From the NCBI GenBank assembly GCA_964446585.1, contig CAYUPI010000029.1, forward strand, positions 1-64,000: a stretch of DNA of 64,000 bases. Direction: 5' to 3'. A model generated the notes under the pieces. The model did no database searches. It saw only the letters and a list, made by a program, of their open reading frames with translations, and was not told the origin of the DNA. The translations under genes were made by a program, and so were the position numbers. Each line of letters opens with the position of its first letter. Position 1 is the stretch's first letter. The DNA comes from CAYUPI01 sp964446585 (GTDB lineage: Bacteria > Verrucomicrobiota > Verrucomicrobiia > Limisphaerales > UBA8199). This document shows, piece after piece, positions 46,001 through 55,038 of the stretch.

Positions 46001-46948
46001 GCCAGTTCCGGTTCCGTATCCCAGATTAGCGGGTGTAGCGCCATCGACTAAGTATCCAGCCGCGCAGGAGGTGACCAACGTGCCATGACCAAAATCGTCA
46101 GTCGGATCACCAGGCGATGAAAGGGCGTAATAATAGATAATCTTGCGGTTATCATTTGATGAAGTCGCCGATCCGGAAACATAGGGGGTAGGAGTCGTCA
46201 GCCCGGTGCCACCGAACATCGGATGCCGCCAGTCCACCCCGCTATCGATGATCGCGATGATCATGCCTTGCCCCTCAACGCCGTCGATGCGGTTGGTTTC
46301 CGGAGTCTCGGGATGGCCCGAGGCCACGTCGGTGCCGGCAGGCTTAAATTCCAGCGTCGAGCCATACACCGCCGTTCGGCGGTCTGCTAAATTGGTCTGG
46401 GTGCCCAGGCTATAGTCGATTGCTTTATCCAAGAGCAATCGGACCGGCGGGATGTCCAATACTCGCCGCACTTCAGGAAGCGCCCGCAGCCGCGGCAGAT
46501 CGTCTTTTGCTACGAAGGCGACGAATCCGTTCAAGAGATAAGTGAGCTGATATTGGACGTGCCGGAGCGAGCCGTCGCTCTGGCGCGTGTCAGTCTCGCG
46601 CAGCAGCGCCCGCACCCCGCGGCCAGGCAGCGAGGCGATGAACGCTTTCTGCCTGCCCACCAACTCACCACCATGGGCCATCAAGTCTTTGACAGTCACG
46701 CCGCGACCGGCCTGTTCGGCCGTCATTCGATGCATGAGCCCGGGCGGCTCTTGTAATTCCACGATTACAGGGACAATTTCGCCCCTAACGAATTCGCGAA
46801 AGGCGTCCAGCCCAATGGCCTGGGCGCACGTCGGACAAGGTTCTTGGCGGGCGGCGGCGTTGGCGGCGATGGTGGGAGTGGCGGTTAGAAACAACCAGCC
46901 AGTAGCGAGACTGGCGCCGGCAACTTTCAGCAATGCTTGCTTTGGCAT
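43052..46948 (-). CDS. Secreted S8 family (subtilisin-like) peptidase
   Basis: 1298 residues from the ATG at 46948, chosen because GGAG lies 5 bp upstream and it gives a signal peptide (PKQALLKVAGASLATGWLFL). An inhibitor-like propeptide region is followed by the catalytic triad: Asp in 'IAIIDSGVDWRHP' near residue 236, His in 'FGHGTLVTSC' near 287, Ser in 'ASGTSFASPITAGTMALVRQ' near 689. A PA-type insertion ('QNRIALVKMASQTTFFQNAN', 'AAILLIAATESATAVAVAGN') lies between His and Ser. The C-terminal third has beta domains ('AGQAIKVRFRMVSDLGN', 'GWYIEDIRIASDDF') and ends 'SGRRFYRLVTP'. Likely a large extracellular endopeptidase. Confidence 0.93.
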   Translation of the reverse strand: MPKQALLKVAGASLATGWLFLTATPTIAANAAARQEPCPTCAQAIGLDAFREFVRGEIVPVIVELQEPPGLMHRMTAEQAGRGVTVKDLMAHGGELVGRQKAFIASLPGRGVRALLRETDTRQSDGSLRHVQYQLTYLLNGFVAFVAKDDLPRLRALPEVRRVLDIPPVRLLLDKAIDYSLGTQTNLADRRTAVYGSTLEFKPAGTDVASGHPETPETNRIDGVEGQGMIIAIIDSGVDWRHPMFGGTGLTTPTPYVSGSATSSNDNRKIIYYYALSSPGDPTDDFGHGTLVTSCAAGYLVDGATPANLGYGTGTGNMGIGPTPNGVSLHGMAPQARVMAYKVCGPANACAGDIELAIEDAASPYTLAGSTVSGTVTNTMVRKPIADVINLSLGNSGGDPADSTSVMCNNAALAGTIVVTAAGNDGPGPGTLGSPAAATLAIAAAASYDPGSLSVGGLLAANQIASDTRLPGSVGPNPETGPISAANTPEPGTRQTMRLFPAAGGGPLPGGSLSAFYVLVDRTDSANTVPPEVQNRIALVKMASQTTFFQNANAVAPFMPAAILLIAATESATAVAVAGNIPTFTIGPDDANYLLDQMTTDLPGSSVPQGTISRLPMRLAESAALDSFQPGMAGFSSRGPSDHSNAKFRIVKPDVSAPGVGILGAATPDGLPSATIGLADPTGYVQASGTSFASPITAGTMALVRQRVRDLGLDAVNLSAANYRSTRFDAVTIARAFLMNSASNLRGGLGAAQGDGTNSVASINDFGAGHINVDGALHANAIMVAPTLLLTNEFDLPSNDPPTVDTNGNLSVSIPSASFGAVPIVGVNGSIVLTQQVVLRDVTAGDGSGTYSLSYQNNRNADQPGFQIELVSMQGSPTNSITVPLAGEASFAVRVTAYGSLINADPTEFQWFVTATHAASGQKLRVPFYYRAVKPAITNITSPVLAQIQADQPAQAPSTCVRDTNSSFTVLWTYTDPPAGPDNDPPAKDPVGFRLQEATRTADVFFDDASVPLASPSNTTWSSSSPPAPSGSDWSSQVDPNSGRLAYYVPDTAQQNSSLFMLHNLNLPPGAATLSFLTSQNLENCCDIVYVEISNNGGISYNPVGSYMGDYVGRRTVDISSYAGQAIKVRFRMVSDLGNAPSGADPTDGAPTGWYIEDIRIASDDFHTIATPAPITSAPLSFSGSLAVQGRTNGTYYYRVAGLFTTPLGVAPGPYSETQCVTEAIGVLIITSISVLPNGHALLNCLGPAGASVRIQGAADLHTWSDLGTTNAAGDGTFQFEDTTAPGSGRRFYRLVTP

Positions 46949-46989
46949 AGGAACTCCGGTTGAAGGTTTCACAATCGAACTTTGTTGAA

Positions 46990-47363
46990 TATGGCAGCTC
47001 CTGATAACTCAGCATGAGGTTACCCCCTGAAATCTTCGGACGCCCAAGGCTATCAGTCCTGGCGGGGCGCAAACGGTAGAAGCGCGTATTGCCCGACTTT
47101 GGCGCCACCACCTTTTCGACCCCAAGGTCGGACACGGCAGCGGACACCGCGGCGGTCTCGACGGAGTAAGGTCCGCCGACGCTAGTGGCGGGTTCCAGCG
47201 CCAGCGGCCCTACCAACTCCCTGGCGCCGATTGTTAAGTTAATCCAATACCATTCCGCCTCCTCCGCGCCGCCCGCGACTTCGGAATCGAGCAGCCGGAC
47301 GTTATTGACTTTGACGGGCGAAGGTACGGTACTGGGTCTTGGTCGATGGACACAGCTCTGCAT
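46990..47363 (-). pseudogene. Remnant of the C-terminus of a 61980-type gene (copy B)
   Basis: Contains 'EWYWINLTIGARELVGPLAL', 'GPYSVETAAV', 'KSGNTRFYRLRPARTDSLG' and 'ISGGNLMLSYQ', a close match to the last 90 residues of the 61980-64000 protein, including its last residues. The original stop after SYQ has been lost and the frame runs on into the leader region of the S8 peptidase gene. N-terminal domains are missing. Confidence 0.8.
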
Positions 47364-47370
47364 CGCCTTT

Positions 47371-47536
47371 TCATTCGGTCCCCGTGCATTTTGACCGCTG
47401 GCTTCTCAAACACGGGGCTCAGGCACACCGGGTTTCGTACATCTTCGTACCAGCCTGCTCGCTCTTTCGGCCGGGACTTCGAGACTAAAACTAGCAGCCT
47501 TCAGGAAGGTTGCATGTCACCTAAATACGCGACACG
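47371..47536 (-). repeat. Recurring noncoding unit, copy B
   Basis: Begins with 'ggtccccgtgcattttgacc' (47377-47396) and ends with the TGTC-N12-GACA dyad at 47515-47534. 'ctaaaactagcagcctt' lies about 15 bp before the dyad, as in copy A. Identity to copy A extends over roughly 165 bp with scattered differences. It lies upstream of pseudogene copy B. Confidence 0.72.
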
Positions 47537-47589
47537 ATTTGTGTGGGTCTGGCCCGCTTCTTTCGCGCTTCGAAGCCGCCGGCGTCAGG

Positions 47590-47864
47590 ACGTGTAGCCA
47601 GGGACGACTGAGGCTGTAGGCAGTAGTTGAGCGCAATCGGCAGAAGAGCGTGTTCCCAGATTTGGGCACCGCCACAGTCCTAGCGCCGGGATCGAACACG
47701 GCAGCCGACTCGACGGAATAAGGTTCGCCGGCGCTGGCGGTCAATTCCAGCGCCGGCGGCCTCACCAACTCCTTGGCGCCGGTCGTTGCATTAATCCAAT
47801 ACCATTCAGCCTCCGCGCTGCCTCTGACATATGAGTTCCCACGAAAATCAGTCTGTTTGGCCAT
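47590..47864 (-). pseudogene. Remnant of the C-terminus of a 61980-type gene (copy C)
   Basis: Contains 'AEWYWINATTGAKELVRPPA', 'EPYSVESAAVFDPGARTVAV' and 'PKSGNTLFCRLRSTTAYSLS', again the C-terminal module of the 61980-64000 protein. The FYR is changed to FCR and the ending has drifted. Only the last part of the gene is left, preceded by another copy of the noncoding unit. Confidence 0.78.
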
Positions 47865-47895
47865 AGTTAATGGTCGCTGAGCAACACGAGCTCTT

Positions 47896-48065
47896 GATTT
47901 GGTCCCCGTGCATGACGACCGGAGGGTCGCCCTGGACGGGGGTCATGGACGCCTGGGAGGCTTCTATCAAACCCGCTGCCCGCTTGCTCTCACTCGCGGC
48001 GCTGACTTCGAGCGTAACCGTAGCAGGCTTGCTGGAGATTTCATGTCCCCTAAGTACGCGACATG
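47896..48065 (-). repeat. Recurring noncoding unit, copy C (diverged)
   Basis: Starts 'ggtccccgtgcatgacgacc' at 47901 and ends with the dyad TGTCCCCTAAGTACGCGACA at 48044-48063. The middle differs from copies A and B ('gcgtaaccgtagcagg' in place of 'gctaaaactagcagcc'), matching copy D instead. The dyad is more conserved than its surroundings. Confidence 0.65.
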
Positions 48066-48084
48066 ATTTGTGTGCACTCGAAGA

Positions 48085-48420
48085 CCTGGCGGTTGTTCGG
48101 CGGCGCTCAGTGAACGCTGCTGGAACGGGGGGGGGAGTTGAGAAGAGCAAAGAAACTCCCCCCGACCGTTCCAATCGTCGTCAGGTGACGGGCGCCCTCC
48201 AGAAGGCCAGAGCCCGGAGGGCGCAGACCGGGCTGTGCCGCCGCACACGCGCCGTCGAGTGAGACAAGCCAGCGAAGGAGGCGCGCGCTTTGGCGATCAC
48301 AGCCCGGTTGATCTTTCGTTTTTCCTGCGACCCGCGGAAGTCGATCCTACTGTGTGGTTTTTCATGGCCGGTCGTGTTGTTTGCCGGCGCTTATTCCACG
48401 GGCCGTCCTTCGAGCGAAAC
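48085..48420 (-). repeat. Direct repeat of about 300 bp (copy 1), paired with 61470-61979
   Basis: From about 48250 to 48417 the plus strand matches 61815-61977 at roughly 85-90 percent, including 'gtcgagtgagacaagccagc', 'cacagcccggttgatc' and 'ttcgtttttcctgcgacccg'. The match continues more weakly on the low-coordinate side. Copy 2 is the 3' flank of the 61980-64000 gene, so copy 1 marks a duplicated gene end. Confidence 0.82.
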
Positions 48421-48535
48421 TTTTTGATGACTCAGTAAAATGTAATTCGCGGAAACTACCGGACGCCTGAGGCTGTAATCCCTAGAGGAGCGCTGGTATC
48501 GCGCATTCCCAGACTTCGAGCTCCTCGAGGCGCAT
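48421..48535 (-). pseudogene. Very short remnant of a 61980-type gene end (copy D')
   Basis: Directly continuing the duplicated 3' flank, 'tgatgactcag', 'gacgcctgaggctgtaatcc', 'ggagcgctggtatcgcgcat' and 'tcccagacttcg' follow the same order as the stop-proximal codons of the 61980-64000 gene (tgataactcag ... gtgtaaccagtgctggagcg ... cgcgtcgtccccgacttggg). The reading frame is broken. It is cut off by the end of the PATR gene. Confidence 0.6.
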
Positions 48536-48570
48536 GTCACTGCAACTGGAATCATAAAGCTTGCCTTGGC

Positions 48571-50706
48571 TTATGGGTTCGCCAACGCGCGGTAAAAGTT
48601 AAGGGCGTTCGTGGCATTGGTATCCATAATCGCGAAGGAGCTGCTAGGAGCGTTGGTGGTCAGGATAGATATCCAGTTCGTCAAAGTGGAGGAGGACTGG
48701 ATGGTATAGCTTTGACCCGCCGTTCCGAGAAGCGTGAACTGAAATGCTGTACTTGAAAGGCGCAGTGGAGAAGCGAGAGTTGGCGGAGTGGGTGGGACGG
48801 CGGCAGCCGGAACAATTTCGCCGGTCCCTGCCAGGTAAGCTGCCCCAGGCAAAAACCCGGTGAAACGGACGTTGCTCAAAAAAGAGGCGGAGGGGGTAGC
48901 GTTAACGATGATCCTATCGTCTGTGCCGCTTTGCCCCCCCACGCCGGTCCAGCCGTTGACGGTCAGACTGCCACCGCTAACCGTAGCGCTGGAGAAAGTG
49001 AGGACACCGGCAGGAGCATTGGTATTGAGGTTAATCGTTGAATCGCTTATCAGGCTTAATGCGCCAAAAGTTTGGTTCGCGTTGTTGGCCTCCAATGTCC
49101 CTCCGCTAAAGTTAATCGCCGCCGGGTTATTGAGGGTTGCATCGGCGCCCAGAAAAAGAGTGCCGTTATCATTTAAGATGACCGCCGTACTCGACAGGAC
49201 ACCGGCGCGCGTGAGATAAAGCGTTCCGCCGCTGATGGTCGTTGGCCCGCTAAAGGTGTTGGTGTCTGAAAGGCCCAAAGCGGCATCGCCAATCTTGGTC
49301 AGGCCCCCCACGCCGCTAATGATTCCCTCGTAAAGTGTGCCTAAATTGTTGCCGCCAACGCGCAGAGTCGCGGACCCTAAAGCAACTCCGCCCCCTTCGC
49401 TTCCGCCCCCGTCCAGGGAACCGATTTCGAGGTTGATGTTGTTCAAATCCAGACTGGCGCTGCCGGCAACGGACAACGTTACTTCCGAGTTGATGTCCAG
49501 GGCTGCGGCATTATTGACAAGAATTTTGCCTTCATTAATCAGCGTCGGTCCGGTGAAGATATTACTGCCATCCAGGCTCAGAGTGCCGCTGCCGGTTTTG
49601 GTCAGCCCCCCCGAGCCGCTGATCGTCCCGTAAATCCTGTTTGGAGCGCTCGGCGCGCCAAATATCCTGAGCCGAAAGCCGTTATTATCCACCGCGCCCC
49701 CGAAAATGAGAGGCCCCGCACCGGTGGTGCCCCAGTCCTGGTCAGCGACAAGGACGATATTGTTTGAGATGGTTTGAACGTTAGCTGACTGATTGACAAC
49801 ACCGCCTGCTTCAATCTTGAGCTGCATGCCGCTATTGGTGAAAGCACCCGCGGTGTTACTGTAGGTAATGCCATAGACATCCCAATTTACGTCTGTTTTG
49901 GGAGTCAAACGCGTGGTTCCGGCAAAAATCGGTTGCGCGGTTCCATCGTTCGGAAGCGGTGTTCCTCCCGCTCCCGCGCTCCCGCCCCAATTCGCCTGCG
50001 TGCCCCAGTTATCATCGTTGCCTCCGCCGTTCCAAGTCTGGGTCACCGGCGTCACGGACGTCGGCGACGCGTCCAGCCGGACATTGTCCATATAGACCTT
50101 GACGGGAACGGTACCGGAAGACCCGCTGCTGGCGGACAGCCGAATGACGAGCGGCGAACCTATCGACGGGTGGCCGGGGGGAATCACATATGTCCTGACC
50201 GAATTGCTGAATGTGTTCTGCGCCGGCACTTGATGGTCGGTCAGGGTCGGTACTAGAGTCGTTCCTCCTGCAAGCAATTCAATTTCATAGTTACCAAACG
50301 TGAACTGCTTGTCTGCCCCCACCGCCACCGTGAGGGTGTAGGTCAGGTTGCCTTCCAGGTTGCCGAGCGGGACAGTGTTGGTAATCGCAGTCAGGGGCGT
50401 GTCTTCAAAAGTAAGCGCCTTGGCGCCCGCGGCCGGGGCGGGCAACGGCCCGTTCCCGCCCGCGCCAGTAAACTGAGCCTCCGACGGGTTAGCCGTCTTA
50501 AAATTTGCAAAGACGGGAGAGGTTTTGGAGAGATCCACTATCCAACCCGTCGCACCGTTGTTCGCATCGCCGTCGTTTACTGAGTCAATTTCAAAGCTAA
50601 AGTTGGGAACCGTGATTGGAGCCGCATGCGCGATCCTGGTCAGCCCAAACCAGAGCAGAAGTGAAACAAGGACAATCCGTTTTCCGCTCGGAATGACATT
50701 TCGCAT
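48571..50706 (-). CDS. Secreted PATR (autotransporter-associated beta-strand repeat) protein
   Basis: 711 residues from the ATG at 50706, giving a signal peptide ('RIVLVSLLLWFGLTRIAHA', cleavage before APITV). The first 200 residues ('ITVPNFSFEIDSV', 'IRLSASSGSSGTVPVKVYMDNVRLD') resemble a carbohydrate-binding-like jelly roll. Then comes one PATR module: 'WNGGGNDDNWGTQANWGG', 'GSGGLTKTGSGTLSLDGSNI' and 'GVGGLTKIGDAALGLSDTNT', repeats typical of autotransporter passenger domains, with 'GWTGVGGQSGTDDRIIV' and 'GEIVPAA'. The C-terminus is 'QSYTIQSSSTLTNWISIL...NFYRALANP'. No beta-barrel translocator is visible. Probably surface or extracellular. Confidence 0.88.
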   Translation of the reverse strand: MRNVIPSGKRIVLVSLLLWFGLTRIAHAAPITVPNFSFEIDSVNDGDANNGATGWIVDLSKTSPVFANFKTANPSEAQFTGAGGNGPLPAPAAGAKALTFEDTPLTAITNTVPLGNLEGNLTYTLTVAVGADKQFTFGNYEIELLAGGTTLVPTLTDHQVPAQNTFSNSVRTYVIPPGHPSIGSPLVIRLSASSGSSGTVPVKVYMDNVRLDASPTSVTPVTQTWNGGGNDDNWGTQANWGGSAGAGGTPLPNDGTAQPIFAGTTRLTPKTDVNWDVYGITYSNTAGAFTNSGMQLKIEAGGVVNQSANVQTISNNIVLVADQDWGTTGAGPLIFGGAVDNNGFRLRIFGAPSAPNRIYGTISGSGGLTKTGSGTLSLDGSNIFTGPTLINEGKILVNNAAALDINSEVTLSVAGSASLDLNNINLEIGSLDGGGSEGGGVALGSATLRVGGNNLGTLYEGIISGVGGLTKIGDAALGLSDTNTFSGPTTISGGTLYLTRAGVLSSTAVILNDNGTLFLGADATLNNPAAINFSGGTLEANNANQTFGALSLISDSTINLNTNAPAGVLTFSSATVSGGSLTVNGWTGVGGQSGTDDRIIVNATPSASFLSNVRFTGFLPGAAYLAGTGEIVPAAAVPPTPPTLASPLRLSSTAFQFTLLGTAGQSYTIQSSSTLTNWISILTTNAPSSSFAIMDTNATNALNFYRALANP

Positions 50707-50985
50707 TGTTCTCTTTCTCAGCGGTGACTGCCAGGGTCCTATCGGCGGCAACACCCACCCTGCGCCCGGTCTGTTATCGGGGGGGGTGTCCCACCGAGAG
50801 TTGGATATCAGTTTGTAGTTCACGACATTAAGCAGCTTTTCTGAGAGCTTCGAAGCTGTTTGCGAATGATTGTACGCATAAGGTCAGTCGCTTGACTGAT
50901 GTTTCTTACCCTAGCTGTCTCGACGGCGGTCACGTTTAGTCTTTCTAAAGGTATGATCTTTAAAGCGTTGTTGAGTGTGCCTGGA

Positions 50986-53900
50986 TTAATTCATCTTCAC
51001 GCGGTAGAGGCGTTTGGCCGGACTGCCCGTATTATCCGTCGCAGTTTTCACGGTGCCATCGCCGTTGATTGACGGCAGGTCGGTCCAAGTGGCGTCGGTC
51101 AACGCATTCTTGTATTGCGGCGTGTAGGTCTTGCCGGGGCAGGTCGCGAAGTCGAAGCTAAAATTGCTCCCGCTTCGCCTCGGATTGAGAATTCGGACGC
51201 CGATATTTCGATAAGCCTTGATTGCGTTCGGGTTGCCAGGGTCATTGATCAACGTCGGCAGTCCTGTGGCCGGATCAATCGAGTAGAACTCGACATCGGC
51301 GCCTCCGGTCCCTTCGTAGTACAAGAGGCGGAATGGGTAAAGGCCACTCACTGGCGCGATGAACTCAAACTCGGTTGGGGAACTGGCGCGAGCTCCGTCG
51401 AAGGCTCCCACAATCAAATTCGTGGCGGGCAACGCTGAACCGGTGGTCAACCTGAATCCGTCATCACTGCGCACGCCAAGGACGTGAGACCCGGCCGTCA
51501 ATTCGAGGTAGGCCGTCGCCGCCATGGAGATGTGATTCGGGTCGCCGCCGTTCCAACCGGGATCAGTCGGGCCGATCCCTGGAAAATATGAGTCGGCGCC
51601 AAAAAACCCGGCGCAACAGCCGCTTTGATTAATATTGATGAGCGAAACATTATAAAAGCCGTTGTTGGTCCCGGCAGCTTCATTAACGTAGGGCTGACCT
51701 GTATTCGCATCAATGAGCTGGCCAGCCAGATGTTTTTCCGCCCGATCCGGGGTGTCGTCGAAGTCTGGGGTATCCGGGGCGTCATTGCGCGCCTTGGCGA
51801 TTTGAACGGTAAAGCCAGGGTCACCACCAGCGCCTATCGGACATGTGCCGGCTGGAATCGAAAGCACTGAAACCAATCTCCTGGCTCCGTCGTAACGACT
51901 GATCCAATACCACTCACAATCGGCGTTGCCGCCGCCTTGCTCCATCACCAGGCGAAACATATAGACACCGCTGGTCTGCACGGCGAATTCAAACTGCCCG
52001 TCACCGCGTGTGTTGGGGATGGACACGTCGTTGCAGCCCAACCAGACATTCGTGCCGTAGGGACCACCGGCCGTCACTTTGAACCCGTCATCGCTAGTGA
52101 CGCCCATCCGATACACACCGGGTGATAATTGGAGCTTGACTGTCGCCGACTCCGCAAAGTGCTGTGGGAAACCTTGTGAACAATCCCAAAATTCAAGCCC
52201 TGGGAAAATCCTGGCACCAGTAAAGAACGGCAACGTAGTGCCGCATCCGTCAACCCAATTGACCGCGTTCGTCTCGGTGTAGAGCCCGGTAACACCATCG
52301 GGCTGGTTGGCGGCTTCGTTCGGATACGGCTGGTTCGCATTATCCGAATTGAGGCATCGCCCGGCCAACTGCACCTCGGCCCGGGCGAGATTATTCTCCC
52401 AGGGACCATTAACAGCACAAGAGCTGGGATCGGAGGTGTTAGGCGACTTGTTCAATTTGAGACTGAAGACCGTATCGGCTGAGCCTCCGACGGCATCACT
52501 CGTGGAAAGCAGAGGCAGAAAAGGATCTACCGTGAAAGTCCACTGGTTGGTCTGCGTCGTGGCGCCGTTGCCGAAAACCAGGTTGATGGAGTGGACGGTG
52601 TTCGGCAACAGGAACGGCGGACGGTAGGTGACCGTCGCCCCCGACCCTTCGGGCGTGGACCCGGTGATGACCGGCGAGACGAGGCTGCTATCAAACTTCA
52701 ATTGAATAGTGTTGGTGGCAACAGGTGTGCCGCGATCGAGGATCATAAAAGTCGCGGGCGCGTTGGGTCCGTAGGCTGCCGTGGGACCGAATGGGTGCGC
52801 GTTGGGCGACTGGCGATCCGGCAACGACACGAGCGTGCCCGCGCCGTCGGGACTGAATTTTTCGGAGTTGGCGGATGGATAAGCGTAGCCAACCCACGGA
52901 CCAGAAGAAGCCGGAGCCGTCGTGGGGACGAAGAGGATCCAATTGAGCTGCAAATCGCCACTATCCAGGACACCTTCTTTGAAGGCTTCATAAGCCGTCA
53001 AGCGCAGGGTCTTGACGTCCTCCAAATGTATGGTCTGGAGGTTTCCTGCACCGTCAGTCAGCGGAACATACCGGAAACGGGTGATGCTCGCCGTGTTGGG
53101 CACCAGGAATTGTCCTCGCAAGACCGTAGTTTGGTTGGACGTGGTTCGGTCGCTGGTAACCTCATCCAGGCGCACGGTTTGCGCGGCCTGGCTGGAAGCC
53201 CGGAGATACACATTGTAGTTATTGGTGGGAAAGTTGCGGGTATAATTCATCCAATCGCCCGGATCCATGCTAGCGACGATATAATCGGGCACGTAAGAAA
53301 GGCCGGCAGAATTGTTGGCGAGGTTCGCGCGGTAGGCTCTGGGCGTGTCGGCGCCACCATTTTTGGTGCCTTGGACTGTGCCGACACGATCCAGGCTGCG
53401 ATACTGATTCCTTTGGAGGGGGTCGATCTTTTGGTAGGTGTTGTCATGATAATCAACGTCCTCAATCCCCTGCAAATCGAAATAACCAATTCCATTGCCG
53501 TTGACCTGGGGGCCGAGGTTTTCGCTAGGAGGGGGTCGGGAAAGAGTAGTGGCATCAAAAATGGGATAGTCAGAGGTCGTCGTATCGTCCGTCCCCGATA
53601 CGGGCGGATTCGGCTGAAAACTCCCGCCGTCGTAGTTATAATCTTCGGCTTCCACGAGAAGGAAACCGGTCGTGTTGGCGGGACCGGGAACGAAGTATCC
53701 GAAAGTGTCGAAGTACCAGTTGTTGGTCGTACCCCTGCCAGTGGGATCTTTGACAATGATTTTCCCGTGGTAAACCGTGTTGCTGGCGAGACTGCCCGTG
53801 TAAGTCACCAGGTAGTTGGTCTTGGCGCTGGCGGTTCCCTGAGGGGCAAAAGTCAACTGCGACGTGACCTCATTGGTGACATTGTTCGCGATCAAGAACA

Positions 53901-54897
53901 TTTGGAGCGTGTTGGTGTCGATTTGATTGGTGTTCAGGGCGGTTGCCGTAAAGTGAATCGGGTTGTTTGAAATGGTATAAAAGAGAGCCTGCGCGGGCGG
54001 GATCAGGCCCAACACCTGAGGCGTTCCAGGGAAACCAATCGGAGTGGTGCGGGTCCCCGTCTCGCGAAAGTTGTCCCACGTAAAATCGCAGACCTCGTCA
54101 GCAGAGAGATTAAGGCCCCCGAGGATATTTTCGCCGACGGTGCGGTCGCTCTCATGTGCGGTGGTGTCCTGCCAATTGATCTTGGCCAGGGGCTCCAACA
54201 GATCGAAGGCGTCATAGACTGCGTATTGGAAGCTGTTAGTGATTCCGCTCAGGACCATGCGCAGCCTTCTCGAGGGGGGGAATTGGGCCGTGACATTAAG
54301 CCCACCGCGGAAGCCATCGACGATGGTGGACGTAATTTCCTGGAAGAACGCGATATTCGCCATTAGCTCCAGGCGTTGCAACGGAGTCCCAAGACTGATT
54401 AAGCCAAGATAGCCTTGGATATTGACTGCCGAGCCGGGGATTTGCTTGAACCGTGCCGACATACCCGCCGCGGATCCAAGTGTGTATTTCTCAAAATTGA
54501 TGACGTCCGCCGCCACGAAGCATTCTGTGTACTGTTCAGACCGGTAGACGCCGCCCACGTTTATTATGTTGACGCAGGCACCGGGTCCGCCGTACGTCCG
54601 GAAACCCTTGCCCGTGCCTGGGAAAGTGTCATTGGAGTTGGTCGGAAAAGTGTAAGTGTACACCTGGGCTCCGGCCGTGCCAAGATCCAGGTGCCCCCAA
54701 CCGTTAGCCTGGTCATCACCCGGATTATTATAGGAATTAAAATTATCGCTGAAATCTGTTTGGCCTTTTACCATGCCTGGCAGGACGATGCTGCCCAGCA
54801 ATAGACTTAATGCAAAAACTTCCCGCACACGTCGAATCCGGAGCGAGCGAACCGCCCGAGTGTTGGACTTAGAGGTGGATGTAATCATGTGTTTCAT
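50986..54897 (-). CDS. Large secreted carbohydrate-binding-like protein, paralog of the 61980-64000 gene
   Basis: 1303 residues from the ATG at 54897 (a GTG at 54915 is also possible). Signal peptide 'REVFALSLLLGSIVLPGMVKG'. A concanavalin-like first part ('GYLGLISLGTPLQRLELMAN') is followed by a region near residues 430-690 with 'VEAEDYNYDGGSF', 'DYHDNTYQKIDPLQRNQYRS', 'MDPGDWMNYTRNFP', 'VRLDEVTSDRTTSNQTTVLR', a CBM6-like jelly-roll pattern. Two later domains share 'ESATVKLQLSPGVYRMGVTS', 'DDGFKVTAGG', 'CEWYWISRYDGARRLVS', reminiscent of PA14. The end is 'KRLYRVKMN'. Binding of a polysaccharide is inferred. The next domain-for-domain relative is the right-edge gene. Confidence 0.85.
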   Translation of the reverse strand: MKHMITSTSKSNTRAVRSLRIRRVREVFALSLLLGSIVLPGMVKGQTDFSDNFNSYNNPGDDQANGWGHLDLGTAGAQVYTYTFPTNSNDTFPGTGKGFRTYGGPGACVNIINVGGVYRSEQYTECFVAADVINFEKYTLGSAAGMSARFKQIPGSAVNIQGYLGLISLGTPLQRLELMANIAFFQEITSTIVDGFRGGLNVTAQFPPSRRLRMVLSGITNSFQYAVYDAFDLLEPLAKINWQDTTAHESDRTVGENILGGLNLSADEVCDFTWDNFRETGTRTTPIGFPGTPQVLGLIPPAQALFYTISNNPIHFTATALNTNQIDTNTLQMFLIANNVTNEVTSQLTFAPQGTASAKTNYLVTYTGSLASNTVYHGKIIVKDPTGRGTTNNWYFDTFGYFVPGPANTTGFLLVEAEDYNYDGGSFQPNPPVSGTDDTTTSDYPIFDATTLSRPPPSENLGPQVNGNGIGYFDLQGIEDVDYHDNTYQKIDPLQRNQYRSLDRVGTVQGTKNGGADTPRAYRANLANNSAGLSYVPDYIVASMDPGDWMNYTRNFPTNNYNVYLRASSQAAQTVRLDEVTSDRTTSNQTTVLRGQFLVPNTASITRFRYVPLTDGAGNLQTIHLEDVKTLRLTAYEAFKEGVLDSGDLQLNWILFVPTTAPASSGPWVGYAYPSANSEKFSPDGAGTLVSLPDRQSPNAHPFGPTAAYGPNAPATFMILDRGTPVATNTIQLKFDSSLVSPVITGSTPEGSGATVTYRPPFLLPNTVHSINLVFGNGATTQTNQWTFTVDPFLPLLSTSDAVGGSADTVFSLKLNKSPNTSDPSSCAVNGPWENNLARAEVQLAGRCLNSDNANQPYPNEAANQPDGVTGLYTETNAVNWVDGCGTTLPFFTGARIFPGLEFWDCSQGFPQHFAESATVKLQLSPGVYRMGVTSDDGFKVTAGGPYGTNVWLGCNDVSIPNTRGDGQFEFAVQTSGVYMFRLVMEQGGGNADCEWYWISRYDGARRLVSVLSIPAGTCPIGAGGDPGFTVQIAKARNDAPDTPDFDDTPDRAEKHLAGQLIDANTGQPYVNEAAGTNNGFYNVSLININQSGCCAGFFGADSYFPGIGPTDPGWNGGDPNHISMAATAYLELTAGSHVLGVRSDDGFRLTTGSALPATNLIVGAFDGARASSPTEFEFIAPVSGLYPFRLLYYEGTGGADVEFYSIDPATGLPTLINDPGNPNAIKAYRNIGVRILNPRRSGSNFSFDFATCPGKTYTPQYKNALTDATWTDLPSINGDGTVKTATDNTGSPAKRLYRVKMN

Positions 54898-55038
54898 TTG
54901 CTTCGTCTGGTTCACTTGGTTAAATGGTGCGCTGCCAATCTTTTATCGGGCTTGGGTGCTGCCCTAATTTTTCGGGCCTGGGTTATCATCACCGTCGAAT
55001 TCGCGTCGCCTTGTGTGTGCGTTCTTCCAGTTCTCACC

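Noticed and set aside
46973..48570. A mobile element inserted in the 1.6 kb gap
   Set aside because: No transposase frame is present; the content is explained by decayed gene ends and noncoding repeats, so an IS call would be unsupported.
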